Positions 8,894 through 18,271 of a stretch of 64,000 nt of DNA are shown one piece after another (positions within the stretch are counted from its first letter, which is position 1; every line of letters starts with the position of its first letter). The DNA comes from Saccharibacillus sacchari DSM 19268 (lineage in GTDB: Bacteria; Bacillota; Bacilli; Paenibacillales; Paenibacillaceae), in the NCBI RefSeq assembly GCF_000585395.1, contig NZ_KK073875.1:4326524-4390523 (forward strand). The letters run 5' to 3'. Below the pieces are notes generated by a model. The model was not told the origin of the DNA. It searched no databases and saw nothing but the letters and a program-made list of their open reading frames with translations. Made by a program: the position numbers and the translations under genes.

Positions 8894-9412
8894 CTACCAC
8901 TTCGGCAAAGCGGAAGGTTGTCCGACCTCGCTGCCGTCTTTGAGATTGTAGAACCGGTAATAACGCGTATCGTTCTGTTCGTAAAAAATCTGCCATACAT
9001 ATTGATTGCTGTATACGCCGGGCAGAAGACGAATCAATTTGGCATCCGGAAGCTCGGCTTCGAATCGGCTGCGCATATCTTCGCGCGTAACGGTTCCGGA
9101 GACAGGAAGAGTTCGCAACGCGTTCTGTCCTTCAGCCGATGTACCGTCCAACTTATATTTCATCCACACATATTCTTCTTCGCCTGCCGCGGTCGTCCCC
9201 AACACAACCCAGAAGATGGAGTTTTCGCCCCAAACCCACTTGTCGGCACGTTCCACTTCGGTCAATTGCGCTTGGGCACGAGCTGCCGCGATTGCCGCAT
9301 TGCGCTCGCTCGTTCGATCCTGCATCGAGATGGTGTAATACAAATACGCTCCCGAGAGCAGGATCAATAGAATGAGAACCGCCAGCAAAATGATTTTTGC
9401 ACGCTTACTCAC
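8894..9412 (-). CDS. ypmB: YpmB-like membrane-anchored DUF5590/PepSY-type protein
   Basis: A 172-residue protein with one N-terminal membrane helix (about residues 7-27) and an extracytoplasmic domain of the YpmB/DUF5590 type (PepSY-like repeats, with W and Y conserved near VWGENSIFWVVLG). Its function is unknown in the family. The assignment rests on the fold-like pattern and on place: in Bacillus ypmB lies between dinG and asnS, and here it lies between dinG-rex-mtaD and asnS. Its start is 25 bp downstream of the mtaD stop, so the genes are probably cotranscribed. Confidence 0.8.
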   Translation of the reverse strand: MSKRAKIILLAVLILLILLSGAYLYYTISMQDRTSERNAAIAAARAQAQLTEVERADKWVWGENSIFWVVLGTTAAGEEEYVWMKYKLDGTSAEGQNALRTLPVSGTVTREDMRSRFEAELPDAKLIRLLPGVYSNQYVWQIFYEQNDTRYYRFYNLKDGSEVGQPSALPKW

Positions 9413-9437
9413 GTTGTCTTTCCTCCCGGTGTCCGGT

Positions 9438-10748
9438 TTATCGAGCTAACAGCCCTTCGAAAGCGGCTTGCGCTTCGAACCGGATTTTCTCTTCGTCCAG
9501 GGTCAGGCATTCGCGGTTCTTCACGATCTGGCGACCATCCACCCAGACATGACGCACGTCCTGACCGGCTGCCGAATACACGGCGTGCGAGACGTAATCC
9601 GTGCGCGGCACGAAATGCGCCTGTTCGATATCCAGGGCGATGAAGTCCGCTTTCATGCCTGCGGACAATGTTCCCAGATTCTCAAGGTACAACGACTGGG
9701 CGCCGTACAAGGTTCCCATCCGCAAAGCTTCCAGCGCAGGTACAGCCGTCGGATCTCCGGATACGCCTTTGTGGATCAGCGCCGCAAGGCGTATCTCTTC
9801 GAACATGTCCAGATTATTATTGCTTGCCGAACTGTCCGTTCCGAGCGAGACCACTACGCCTGCTTTGAGCATTTGCGGCACTTTCGCCACGCCGCTCGCC
9901 AATTTGAGGTTGCTGCCCGGATTATGGGACACCGCTACCTTGTTCGCTGCAAGAACTTCGATCTCTTCGTCGGTCAAATGCACGGCATGCGCGACCATGG
10001 AAGGCCGCGAGAAGAAGCCCAGCTTTTCCAGGTGCGCCACCGGACGAAGGCCGTATTCGCGTACGTTCTGTTCCACTTCCGCTGCCGTTTCCGACATATG
10101 CGTATGCAAAGGCAGATCCAGATCATGCGCGGCTTGAACAAAGCGTTCGATGTAAGCGGGCGGACACGTATAAGGGGCATGCGGAGACATCATGACCGTA
10201 ATGCGGCCGTCCGCACCGCCGTGCCAAGTTTTCGCGAACGAGATAGCGTCAGCCAATTTGCGCTCTTGCTCTTCTTCCGAACACAAGCCGATGACGCCGC
10301 GCGTCAATGAAGCGCGCATGCCGGATTTTTCTACCGCTTCCGCCACCCGATCCATGTGATCATACATATCCAAAAATGTTGTCGTGCCGCTTTTCAACAT
10401 TTCAACGATCGACAGAGAACTGCCCCAATATACGTCGTTCGACGTAAACTTGGCTTCCATCGGCCACATTTTCGTTTGCAACCATTCCTGAAGCACCATA
10501 TCGTCGCCGTAACCTCGCAGCAGCGACATTGCCGTGTGTCCGTGGCTGTTTACGAGACCCGGCATGAAGAGTAATCCCTTACCGTCAACGGAAGGCAAAT
10601 CGCGCGCGTCTTCAGGCTCTTCGGTTCCGATGTACGCGATCGTGCCGCCGTCAATGATCATGCAGCCGCGCACGACGCCTCCTTGCTCGGCGGTGGCGAA
10701 TACGCCGTTTCTAATGATCCACTTCTTCGGGCTGTTTGTCGTTGTCAT
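9438..10748 (-). CDS. mtaD: Amidohydrolase, 5-methylthioadenosine/S-adenosylhomocysteine deaminase type
   Basis: A 436-residue metal-dependent amidohydrolase of the MtaD/TrzN/ATZ family. The first metal motif NSHGHTAMSLLRG is near residue 63; MSPHAPYTCPP, the HTHMSET zinc/iron site and the GTDSSASNNNLDMFEE motif follow in order. Such enzymes deaminate 5'-methylthioadenosine, S-adenosylhomocysteine or related adenine nucleosides in the cytoplasm. The start overlaps rex by 38 bp; AAGGA lies about 11 bases before the ATG and no later start suits better. Exact substrate preference cannot be read from the sequence. Confidence 0.87.
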   Translation of the reverse strand: MTTTNSPKKWIIRNGVFATAEQGGVVRGCMIIDGGTIAYIGTEEPEDARDLPSVDGKGLLFMPGLVNSHGHTAMSLLRGYGDDMVLQEWLQTKMWPMEAKFTSNDVYWGSSLSIVEMLKSGTTTFLDMYDHMDRVAEAVEKSGMRASLTRGVIGLCSEEEQERKLADAISFAKTWHGGADGRITVMMSPHAPYTCPPAYIERFVQAAHDLDLPLHTHMSETAAEVEQNVREYGLRPVAHLEKLGFFSRPSMVAHAVHLTDEEIEVLAANKVAVSHNPGSNLKLASGVAKVPQMLKAGVVVSLGTDSSASNNNLDMFEEIRLAALIHKGVSGDPTAVPALEALRMGTLYGAQSLYLENLGTLSAGMKADFIALDIEQAHFVPRTDYVSHAVYSAAGQDVRHVWVDGRQIVKNRECLTLDEEKIRFEAQAAFEGLLAR

Positions 10749-11388
10749 GGACTTCGGTTTCCTTTCCGTTGTCGAGATAATAAGCCAGGCTCAGCAAATC
10801 GGTAGTGAAGTCGGCTGCATGAATCCGTACTTCGGCCGGCACTTTAAGCACGGTCGGCGCAAAGTTCAGAATCGCTTCGACTCCCGCTTCCACCAATTGA
10901 TCGGCAACGCGCTGCGCTTCCGAATCCGGAACCGTGATGATCCCTACGCGAATGCCTTTTTCGATCACCGTTTCTTTCAATTCCTCGATCGGCTGCACGG
11001 TCAGCATATTGATCTTGGTTCCGATCTTCGGCGTATAGGAGTCGAAAACGGCCACGATCTTCATGCTTTCTTTCAAGTACATGTTGTAGTTGGACAGGGC
11101 GTGACCCAAATTACCGGCACCGATCAACGCAACGTTGATCTGACGGTCCAGCTTGAGGATATGGCGAATTTTCTCGATCAGGTAAGATACGTCGTAACCG
11201 ATGCCCTTCCGGCCGAAATCACCGAAATATGCAAGATCTTTGCGGATCTGAGCCGGATTCAAATCCAACTTCTGTCCAAGTTCTTGCGACGACACCGTCA
11301 TCACTTCGCGTTTATGCAATTCGGTCAGGTGACGCAAATAAACGGGAAGTCTGCGAACGACGGCTTCCGAAATTTTTTCCGCTTTCAT
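10711..11388 (-). CDS. rex: Redox-sensing transcriptional repressor Rex
   Basis: A 225-residue Rex protein. The N-terminal winged helix (VVRRLPVYLRHL, then QIRKDLAYFGDFG) binds operators. The C-terminal Rossmann domain has GAGNLGHAL and binds NADH/NAD+, releasing DNA when NADH is high. In Gram-positives Rex controls fermentation and respiration genes. A short acidic C-terminal tail of about 15 residues extends beyond the usual end and is where mtaD starts. It lies between dinG and mtaD. I saw no consensus Rex operator in the window. Confidence 0.96.
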   Translation of the reverse strand: MKAEKISEAVVRRLPVYLRHLTELHKREVMTVSSQELGQKLDLNPAQIRKDLAYFGDFGRKGIGYDVSYLIEKIRHILKLDRQINVALIGAGNLGHALSNYNMYLKESMKIVAVFDSYTPKIGTKINMLTVQPIEELKETVIEKGIRVGIITVPDSEAQRVADQLVEAGVEAILNFAPTVLKVPAEVRIHAADFTTDLLSLAYYLDNGKETEVHDNDKQPEEVDH

Positions 11389-11413
11389 TCAAGGTCCCTC
11401 CCAGGGAAAAAAA

Positions 11414-14278
11414 TTAATCCGCCTTTACTTCCGGCTCCAACCATTCTTCGACTCTCGGCACAATCTGATCGAGAGTCATATGCTCCATTTTCGGGCCAGG
11501 AAGCGAGTATAAAAAGTATTTGCCGTAATAAGATTCGATCACGCGCGTATCGTAAACGATGACGATCCCGCGGTCGCGGCGCGTACGCACCAAGCGGCCG
11601 AAGCCCTGCTTGAAACGAATGACCGCCTGCGGGACGGAAAGCTTCATGAACGGGTTGAGATTCTGGCGCTTAAGCAGCTCGCTCTTGGCTTCCAACAACG
11701 GATGGCTCGGCGGCTGGAACGGCAGGCGAACGATCGCCAAGCAGGTTAACGCATCGCCCGGAATGTCTACCCCTTCCCAGAAGCTGCTTGTGCCCAATAG
11801 AACAGACTTCGGATTCTCCATGAAGCGCCGGGTCAACCGGCTCCGGCTTCCGCTGTCTACGCCTTGACCGATAATTGAAATGCCTGAGGCAGCTAGCATT
11901 TCTTTCAGCGGTTCATACACCTGCCGAAGCATGCGGTACGACGTGAATAGAACAAGCATCCGCCCCTGGGTCGCTTCTGCCGTGCGCGCCAGCGAATCGG
12001 TCAACGCCGCCAAAAATCCGACGTCGGCATTCTGCCCTCTGACACTCGGGAAATCTCTCGGCACGATCAACAGCGCCTGCTCCCGATAATTGAACGGAGA
12101 AGGCAGCACTTCGGTTAGCAGTCTTTTTTGCGAAGCCGACTCCCGAAGTCCGAGCTGATCGATCATATAATCAAACTTTTTGTCCACGGCCAAAGTAGCC
12201 GACGTCAGGACAATGCTTTTCTTTTTATCAAAAAAGTGCTGCTGTAATTGGGCGCTGACATCGATCGGCACCGCATACAACTGTAGCGACTTGCTTTTGA
12301 ATTGCGAACTGCCTTCCAACCAATACACGGTACTTCCGTCATCAAGCCGCATAAAGAAGCGCAGCGACTCTCTCGCCTCGGATAAATCCTTAAGCAGCCC
12401 GGAAATATCCGTCGCCAGGCCTTCAGCCGTGTAATCGCCGCTGTCTTCCTTGACGGAAGCCGCCATGCGCTCACCGCGCCGTATCGCCTCGCCAAGCCCC
12501 ACGTAGATCTGGTCCTCGAGCGTCGACAGGGTATCCCAACCCTTCGGGTATTCGCCGGCCGTCAAGCGCAGCGTATGCTGTCCTGCTTCGGGCGCTGACG
12601 GGTCTGCTCGGTCCGGCAGCAGCGTATAAAGTATTTCGGTCAGCTTATCCCAGCTCTCTTTCGCATCGATTAGCTCGGGAATCACGTCATCGATGGCCCG
12701 GGTCCAGTCATTGGTTTTCTCGTGACTCAGACGGCCAAGGAGCTGACGCAATGCTGACAGTTGACCGTTTTTGGAGTCCTTATACAAGCGGGTCATCGAA
12801 TGGACCAACGAAAAATATTTTAAATGCAGCCCCAGATGCTTCCCTGCTACGTCCTCAAGATGATGCGCTTCGTCGATGACAAGTCGCTCGTAGGCCGGCA
12901 ATAGCTGATCGTCGGCCTTCACGTCGGAGAACAACTTGGAATGGTTCGTCACGACGACGTCGGCCATCGATGCTTCATGCTTGGCCCGGTAATAGAAGCA
13001 GCTTCTAAACCACGGACAAGCCCGTCCCAGACAGGAGTCCGTCTCGCTCGCCACCGTATCCCAGAAGTCTTGTCCGCGACCGATTCCCAGGTTCAGCTCC
13101 TCGTCGTCGCCGCTCTGCGTTCGCGTCAACCAGACGACGAGCTGCGCCGACGTCATCGCATCGTCCGCCGGATGCACGAATTCGCGCCGGTCGATTTTCT
13201 GCTCCAGTTTGCGCATGCACAAATAATGCTGACGACCTTTGAAAACGGAAGCCCGGAACTCGAAAGGAACCACTCGCGTCAACAACGGTACATCGCGTTC
13301 GCGCAGCTGCTCCTGCAAGTTGATCGTATGCGTGCTGATCATGACTTTGCGATCATTTCGTACGCTCTCGTAAATGGACGGAATCAGATAACCGAGCGAT
13401 TTGCCCGTTCCCGTTCCCGCCTCGATCAAAAGATGTTTGTCGCTTCCGAACGCTTCCTGCACTTTGCCGAACATCATGTTCTGCGATTCGCGTTCCTCGT
13501 AACCCGGCAACTCCGCGCGCAGGTTATCCTGCACCTGCTCCAGAAAATCCGCGAACGAAAGGTCTTCAAGCGGATTACCGTCCCGAATTTCTCGCGCGGG
13601 CGGAACTTCCGCCCACTCTCCGGCTTTCAGCGCAAATTGGCGATAGAACTTGAACTCTCCGCCGTCCGGCAATTCTTCAAGCTCTTTCTCTTCGACCAAC
13701 GTCTGGAAAAACCAACCCAGATCGCTGTCTCCTTCAAGCAGTTCCGCTACGCGTTGAAGCGTAATAAGCGGTAGCGATCTGGCTTCCTCCAAGCAGTGCA
13801 AAAAAACGTGCGCCGTTGCCAACGCATCGCTATCCGCCTGGTGCGGTCGTTCGTGAGGAACGCCGAACTGCGATGCGACTGCGCCAAGCTGGTAGCTCGT
13901 AATCGAAGGGTACAAAATGCGCAGCAGGTCAATCGTATCCAGAATTCGTCCGGTAAACGGCAAATATCCGGTCTGGTCAAGCGCACGCTGCAAAAATCCG
14001 AAATCGAACGCCACATTGTGTCCGATCAGAACGGCATCGTCAAGAAGCGGAATCATCCCGATGATCGCTTCGTCCAGTCCCGGAGCCTCGCCGAGCTGTT
14101 CTTCGCGGATTCCCGTCAGTTCAGCAATGAACGGAGGAAGCGGGACGCCGGGATTGACCAGGGATTGGTAGGTCTCCACGATCTGCAGATCATGGTCGAT
14201 GACGCTCAGCCCGATCTGGATGATGGCATCCGATGCCTGAGTGCCCGTCGTTTCAAAATCCAGCACGGCAAATTTCAT
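11414..14278 (-). CDS. dinG: DinG-type helicase with N-terminal DnaQ-like 3'-5' exonuclease domain
   Basis: A 954-residue fusion typical of Bacillota DinG. The exonuclease domain (1-170) shows DFETTG, GHNVAFDFGFL and the HQADSDALAT motif. The superfamily 2 XPD-like helicase follows, with Walker A EAGTGTGKS, DEAH in VIDEAHHLED and the late motif FWEGVDIPG. Three clustered cysteines (CLGRACPWFRSC) resemble an iron-sulfur site but I cannot see a clear fourth. The ATG at 14278 follows AAAGGA; in-frame sequence upstream starts only with ATT. Roles in DNA repair or R-loop removal are known for the family. It is 25 bp upstream of rex on the same strand. Confidence 0.94.
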   Translation of the reverse strand: MKFAVLDFETTGTQASDAIIQIGLSVIDHDLQIVETYQSLVNPGVPLPPFIAELTGIREEQLGEAPGLDEAIIGMIPLLDDAVLIGHNVAFDFGFLQRALDQTGYLPFTGRILDTIDLLRILYPSITSYQLGAVASQFGVPHERPHQADSDALATAHVFLHCLEEARSLPLITLQRVAELLEGDSDLGWFFQTLVEEKELEELPDGGEFKFYRQFALKAGEWAEVPPAREIRDGNPLEDLSFADFLEQVQDNLRAELPGYEERESQNMMFGKVQEAFGSDKHLLIEAGTGTGKSLGYLIPSIYESVRNDRKVMISTHTINLQEQLRERDVPLLTRVVPFEFRASVFKGRQHYLCMRKLEQKIDRREFVHPADDAMTSAQLVVWLTRTQSGDDEELNLGIGRGQDFWDTVASETDSCLGRACPWFRSCFYYRAKHEASMADVVVTNHSKLFSDVKADDQLLPAYERLVIDEAHHLEDVAGKHLGLHLKYFSLVHSMTRLYKDSKNGQLSALRQLLGRLSHEKTNDWTRAIDDVIPELIDAKESWDKLTEILYTLLPDRADPSAPEAGQHTLRLTAGEYPKGWDTLSTLEDQIYVGLGEAIRRGERMAASVKEDSGDYTAEGLATDISGLLKDLSEARESLRFFMRLDDGSTVYWLEGSSQFKSKSLQLYAVPIDVSAQLQQHFFDKKKSIVLTSATLAVDKKFDYMIDQLGLRESASQKRLLTEVLPSPFNYREQALLIVPRDFPSVRGQNADVGFLAALTDSLARTAEATQGRMLVLFTSYRMLRQVYEPLKEMLAASGISIIGQGVDSGSRSRLTRRFMENPKSVLLGTSSFWEGVDIPGDALTCLAIVRLPFQPPSHPLLEAKSELLKRQNLNPFMKLSVPQAVIRFKQGFGRLVRTRRDRGIVIVYDTRVIESYYGKYFLYSLPGPKMEHMTLDQIVPRVEEWLEPEVKAD

Positions 14279-14502
14279 GGTGTCGATAAATCCTTTCAAT
14301 CGGTTTTCCTTACCAGCATACCAGACAAACAGCAGTTTGGGAAACTGTTCACCACTTCTTGAAGTCCAAAAAAGGAGGAGTTTGCGAATAGGCCCTAGCC
14401 GCCTGTCGGCACAAACGGCGGCTGCCGAACGACCCTTCTGTCAAGGATCGCCGGAGCCGCCGCCGGGACGCATATCCGATTACGAAAATATCCGGTCGCT
14501 AT
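14279..14502. other. Gap between panD and dinG, no gene seen
   Basis: The 224 bp hold GC-rich inverted segments around 14395-14460 and the dinG leader. No frame has a ribosome site, and no T-tailed hairpin marks a clear panD terminator. Confidence 0.5.
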
Positions 14503-14886
14503 TTAACGGATCGTTGCGTGAACTTCTTTGACAGCCGTCTCGACCGCGCGATTGCCCGCATCCACGAAGACGACCGTAGGTTCATGCGTCAAGGCTTCCT
14601 CGTTCGACATCGAAGCATACGAAATGATAATGACGGTATCGCCAGGCTGCACGCGGCGTGCCGCCGCGCCGTTCAGGCAGATCACGCCGCTGCCGCGCTC
14701 GCCCGGAATCACATAGGTTTCCAAGCGCTCGCCGTTGTTATTATCGACGATTTGCACTTTTTCATTTTCCAACAAATCGGCCGCTTCCATCAAATCTTCG
14801 TCAATGGTGATGCTGCCGACATAGTTCAGGTTCGCTTCCGTGACGGTCGCGCGGTGGATCTTGGATTTCATCATGGTTCTATACAT
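14503..14886 (-). CDS. panD: Aspartate 1-decarboxylase (self-cleaving pyruvoyl enzyme)
   Basis: A 127-residue PanD proenzyme that makes beta-alanine for pantothenate. The self-cleavage Gly-Ser pair is seen in YVGSITID (around residues 23-28), generating the pyruvoyl group. The conserved [12 protein letters not shown] and IIISYA segments follow. Length is standard. The start overlaps panC by 8 bp, and it is the last gene of a panBCD operon in the usual Bacillus order. Confidence 0.97.
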   Translation of the reverse strand: MYRTMMKSKIHRATVTEANLNYVGSITIDEDLMEAADLLENEKVQIVDNNNGERLETYVIPGERGSGVICLNGAAARRVQPGDTVIIISYASMSNEEALTHEPTVVFVDAGNRAVETAVKEVHATIR

Positions 14887-15793
14887 GCAAAGGAACCTCC
14901 TTGAGCTTCATAATCGTGTTATCAATCAGACGCGTAGAGCCGAACTTGACCGCCAAGGCCAAAATAATCGAACCTTCCGATGCACGCAGCTTTGTAAAAC
15001 CGTCTTGTTCATCCAGCGGTTCCAGATTCGGAAAAGTCAGCAGGTCCACATAATCGATCTCGGCCAACGGCGATTCTTGAATCGCCGTAGTCACCTCCGC
15101 CATAATCAGCTCGGGTGTCACAGCGGCATCACTTTCGATCCGCAGCGATGCTGTCCGTAACGAACGCGAGAGCACAAGCGCTTCGCGGCGCTGTTCCTCG
15201 CTCAGATAAACGTTGCGCGAACTGAGCGCCAAGCCGTCTTCTTCCCGAACGATCGGACAAGGAATGATCTCGATATCCATGTTCAGATCGTTGACCATCT
15301 TCTGAAGCACGGCTACCTGCTGGGCATCTTTCGCGCCGAAAAAAGCTTGATCCGGCTTGACGATGTTGAACAGCTTCGATACCACCGTGGCCACGCCGTC
15401 AAAATGTCCGGGACGCGAAGCGCCGCACAGACGCTCCGTGACCCCCGTAACGGTCACGGTCGTCCTGCGCTCTTCCGGATACATCTCCGTTACAGAAGGC
15501 AGGAACACAACGTCCACGCCTTCACGCTCCGCCAGCTTCAGGTCGGCCTCTTCGCTGCGCGGGTAGCGGTCAAGATCTTCGTTCGGCCCGAATTGGATCG
15601 GATTGACGAAGATGCTGAGTACCGAAATCCCGCTTTCCTGCCGCGAACGGCGCAGCAGGCTGGCATGGCCTTCATGCAGGTATCCCATCGTCGGCACGAA
15701 CCCTACGATGCTGCCGGATGCCGTGCCGCTCCGTTCTGCCCGCAATTCGGCGACGAAGGAGCGAACTTCGGCAATCGTCTTGGCGATTCTCAT
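14879..15793 (-). CDS. panC: Pantothenate synthetase
   Basis: A 304-residue pantoate-beta-alanine ligase, ATP-dependent, cytoplasmic. The nucleotide-binding signature [15 protein letters not shown] (with HxGH) is near the N-terminus. [16 protein letters not shown] and the SSRNVYLS motif follow as in all PanC. Length is slightly above the typical 280-285. Four-base overlap with panB and eight with panD show tight coupling. Confidence 0.97.
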   Translation of the reverse strand: MRIAKTIAEVRSFVAELRAERSGTASGSIVGFVPTMGYLHEGHASLLRRSRQESGISVLSIFVNPIQFGPNEDLDRYPRSEEADLKLAEREGVDVVFLPSVTEMYPEERRTTVTVTGVTERLCGASRPGHFDGVATVVSKLFNIVKPDQAFFGAKDAQQVAVLQKMVNDLNMDIEIIPCPIVREEDGLALSSRNVYLSEEQRREALVLSRSLRTASLRIESDAAVTPELIMAEVTTAIQESPLAEIDYVDLLTFPNLEPLDEQDGFTKLRASEGSIILALAVKFGSTRLIDNTIMKLKEVPLHV

Positions 15794-16719
15794 CCTTGCG
15801 TCCCTACTTTCTCTTTATCGGAAGCCGAAGGCACATTTTGCTGCGTTGCTTCTTCCGAACGCCCGCCGCCGTACAACGAATCAAGGGATTCGCTTACGCC
15901 TTCGTCTGCTTTGAACACATGATTTTCCGCAGGGAAAGCTCCGCTTTTCACTTCATTAACGTAATCTTCGATGCCGCCGCGAATCTGCGAACCGACATCG
16001 GCGAATGTTTTGACAAATCGTTTTTCCATATAAGGAGAGGCGTACTTGACCACGTCGTGGAATACCAGAACCTGACCGTCGCAATCGCGGCCCGCTCCGA
16101 TTCCGATCGTCGGAATGGATAATTCGCGCGAAATGGCGGCTGCCGTTTCTTCGGCCACAAGTTCCAATACGATCGCAAAGGCTCCGGCTGCTTCCAGCGC
16201 TTTGGCTTCGTCCATCAGACGCTTGGCGTCCGCGGCGTCTTTGCCCTGTACCCGATAGCCGCCGATCGTATTGACCGACTGCGGCGTCAGGCCGATATGG
16301 CCCAGTACCGGAACGCCGGATTGCACAATGCTTTTTACCGCCGCCGCGATCTCAAGTCCGCCTTCCATTTTCACGGCATGCGCATGACCTTCCTGCATCA
16401 GACGGCGCACGCCCTTAAGTGTCTCGTCCGTGCTTCCGTGGTACGTCATGAACGGCATATCCGCCACGATGAACGTATTGCCCGCTCCGCGTGCCGTCGC
16501 TCTAGAATGATACACCATGTCGTCCAGCGTAACCGGAATCGTCGAATCGTAACCCAATACGACATTCCCCAGGGAATCGCCGACCAAAATGATATCGATG
16601 CCTGCTTCCTCCGCAAGTTTTGCCGAAGGATAGTCGTAGGCGGTAATCATGGTAAGGCGTTCCTTTTGCTCTTTCATTTTTCGAATCTTGACTACGTTCA
16701 ACGGTTTTTTCGCTGCCAT
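15790..16719 (-). CDS. panB: 3-methyl-2-oxobutanoate hydroxymethyltransferase
   Basis: A 309-residue PanB that transfers a hydroxymethyl group to ketoisovalerate in pantothenate synthesis. ITAYDYPSAKLAEEAGID and LVGDSLGNVVLGYDST give the metal and substrate site, and GHIGLTPQSVN is present. The ATG at 16719 has AAGGAG 9 bases upstream and matches the family start. The frame stays open about 145 codons upstream without any sign of coding, so I leave that out. The C-terminal 30 residues after DYVNEVKSGAFP are a low-complexity tail beyond the core. Confidence 0.95.
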   Translation of the reverse strand: MAAKKPLNVVKIRKMKEQKERLTMITAYDYPSAKLAEEAGIDIILVGDSLGNVVLGYDSTIPVTLDDMVYHSRATARGAGNTFIVADMPFMTYHGSTDETLKGVRRLMQEGHAHAVKMEGGLEIAAAVKSIVQSGVPVLGHIGLTPQSVNTIGGYRVQGKDAADAKRLMDEAKALEAAGAFAIVLELVAEETAAAISRELSIPTIGIGAGRDCDGQVLVFHDVVKYASPYMEKRFVKTFADVGSQIRGGIEDYVNEVKSGAFPAENHVFKADEGVSESLDSLYGGGRSEEATQQNVPSASDKEKVGTQG

Positions 16720-17138
16720 GTCATCAGGCTCCTTTTGTGGATAGTGTGGGCCTTTGCACCGGATTTGCAACTTCGTCCAGCACAAATAGCCTTTTGCTGT
16801 CACCAAAAGGGCCGAAAGGTAAAGAAGAAACGGGTGCGACGATTCGCTTCTCCCTTCTGTCTCGGTCCTTGTTAGGCTCAGAGCAGAACTGCAGGGCTTG
16901 CCTGGGCGATGTTTCGCCCGATTGGTGCATTTCTTGGCGTTTCCGATTTCGTACATCTGGGCAACCCGAGCGATGCTTTGGCTTTTGCGTTCAATTCGAT
17001 ATTCCGCCCGGAAAGCAGGTCGGATTTCGAAATAAACGTAGATCCGTGTGCGGCTTATGCACGCGATCGCCTTGCTAAGACTAGGATTTGCGGCAGTGCA
17101 GTTCGGCCTGATTTCGCCGATACCGCCTCCACATCGCC
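16720..17138 (-). other. Long panBCD leader region
   Basis: Some 420 bp separate the extended -10 element at 17139-17147 from panB. It holds a short hairpin (CCTTTTG against CAAAAGG, about 16790-16810) and an in-frame stretch without stops, but no ribosome site, T-box motif or T-tailed terminator. It may be an untranslated leader. Confidence 0.4.
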
Positions 17139-17147
17139 AGTATACCA
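17139..17147 (-). promoter_or_regulatory. Extended -10 promoter element for panBCD
   Basis: TGGTATACT on the minus strand matches a TGn-extended -10 box. There is no matching -35. It is the only good candidate upstream of panB. Confidence 0.4.
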
Positions 17148-17206
17148 AAACCAAGCTTGAAAATCACCCTGGAACAATCATGAAAATACCTACCCTGCAT
17201 TTAACT

Positions 17207-17226
17207 AGTAGCTTGACCAAGCTACT
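17207..17226. other. Perfect 8-bp hairpin with GACC loop at the birA stop
   Basis: AGTAGCTT-GACC-AAGCTACT overlaps the birA stop codon. The same inner sequence CTT-GACC-AAG forms a 6-bp hairpin at 32565-32580, between hisC and tyrA. There is no T run, so it is not a classical terminator. Confidence 0.6.
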
Positions 17227-18271
17227 CGTTATCAGGCGATCCGTCAGCTGCGCGCGTATTCGGATAGAGTTCGACGTCACCCGAATAAACCGGAATAATC
17301 TCGCCTTGCTCCGTTCGCATCATAAGCTCCCCCTGCTCGCCAAGACCATGCGCGACGCCGCGGCGTTCGCCTTTCAAATCGCGTACGGCGATCTCGCGTC
17401 CCAACGTCACGCTGAGGGATTCCCATAGTAGGCGAATCGGTTCAAAACCACGTTCGTTATACAACTCGTACAGCATTTCGAATTCATTCATGACCGCAGC
17501 AATCAGAGCCGAGCGATCAACTTCAACCCCGGATTCGCGTCGCAAAGAGGTTACCTTGCTGCGCAGGTCTTCGGGATAATCGCTCTCGCCGAGGTTCGCG
17601 TCGATCCCGATTCCCATGATGCAATGCCGAACGCGTCCGTCTTCCACGACCGCTTCCAGCAAAATACCGCATAGCTTTCGCCCATCGGCCAACAGATCGT
17701 TCGGCCATTTGATTCCGGCTTCCACGCCGCTAACGGCGCGAATCGCCCGACAAACGGCAACTGCCGTGAGCAGCGTCAGCTGCGGCACAGCCGTCAATGG
17801 TCCTTCGGGACGCAGAACCGCACTCATCCATACGCCAAGGCCGGGAGGAGAATGCCAAGGGCGCCCTTGCCGCCCGCGGCCCGATGTCTGTTCCTCGGCA
17901 ACCACGAGCGTTCCTTCCATTGCGCCTTCACGGGCCTTTTTCTCCGCTTCCGTCTGTGTCGAATCGGTCTTGCTCAATACGGTCAACTCGCGACCGAAAC
18001 GGGATGTCGTCAACGCAGCTTGGATACGCCTTGCATCAAGTGCCGAATCCGAGTCGGCCAGTCGATAACCAAGCTTCGGCGAAGCGTCGAACACATATCC
18101 GGCTTCTTTTAGCCTGCGAATTTGCTTCCACACCGCGGTACGGCTTACGCCCAATCGTCGGCTGATCTCTTCGCCCGACAAATACTGCCCCTCGGCCGCT
18201 TCGAACATGTCGAGCAGCCGGTCTCTGCTTTTTGGCTCTAGGGCATCCGCCGTTTTTTTTGCATCGGTCAT
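17222..18271 (-). CDS. birA: Bifunctional biotin--protein ligase / biotin operon repressor
   Basis: A 349-residue BirA. The N-terminal winged helix (LSGEEISRRLGVSRTAVWKQ) binds the biotin operator. The catalytic domain carries GRGRQGRPWHSP and GIKWPNDLL, and a C-terminal SH3-like domain follows. It activates biotin to biotinyl-AMP, attaches it to carboxylases and represses biotin genes. Four-base overlap with cca and the same order as Bacillus. A perfect small hairpin covers its stop codon. Confidence 0.96.
   Translation of the reverse strand: MTDAKKTADALEPKSRDRLLDMFEAAEGQYLSGEEISRRLGVSRTAVWKQIRRLKEAGYVFDASPKLGYRLADSDSALDARRIQAALTTSRFGRELTVLSKTDSTQTEAEKKAREGAMEGTLVVAEEQTSGRGRQGRPWHSPPGLGVWMSAVLRPEGPLTAVPQLTLLTAVAVCRAIRAVSGVEAGIKWPNDLLADGRKLCGILLEAVVEDGRVRHCIMGIGIDANLGESDYPEDLRSKVTSLRRESGVEVDRSALIAAVMNEFEMLYELYNERGFEPIRLLWESLSVTLGREIAVRDLKGERRGVAHGLGEQGELMMRTEQGEIIPVYSGDVELYPNTRAADGSPDNE

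Noticed and set aside
16720..17154. N-terminal extension of panB
   Set aside because: The frame is open by chance; the residues are unlike PanB and the ATG at 16719 has the ribosome site and the family start.
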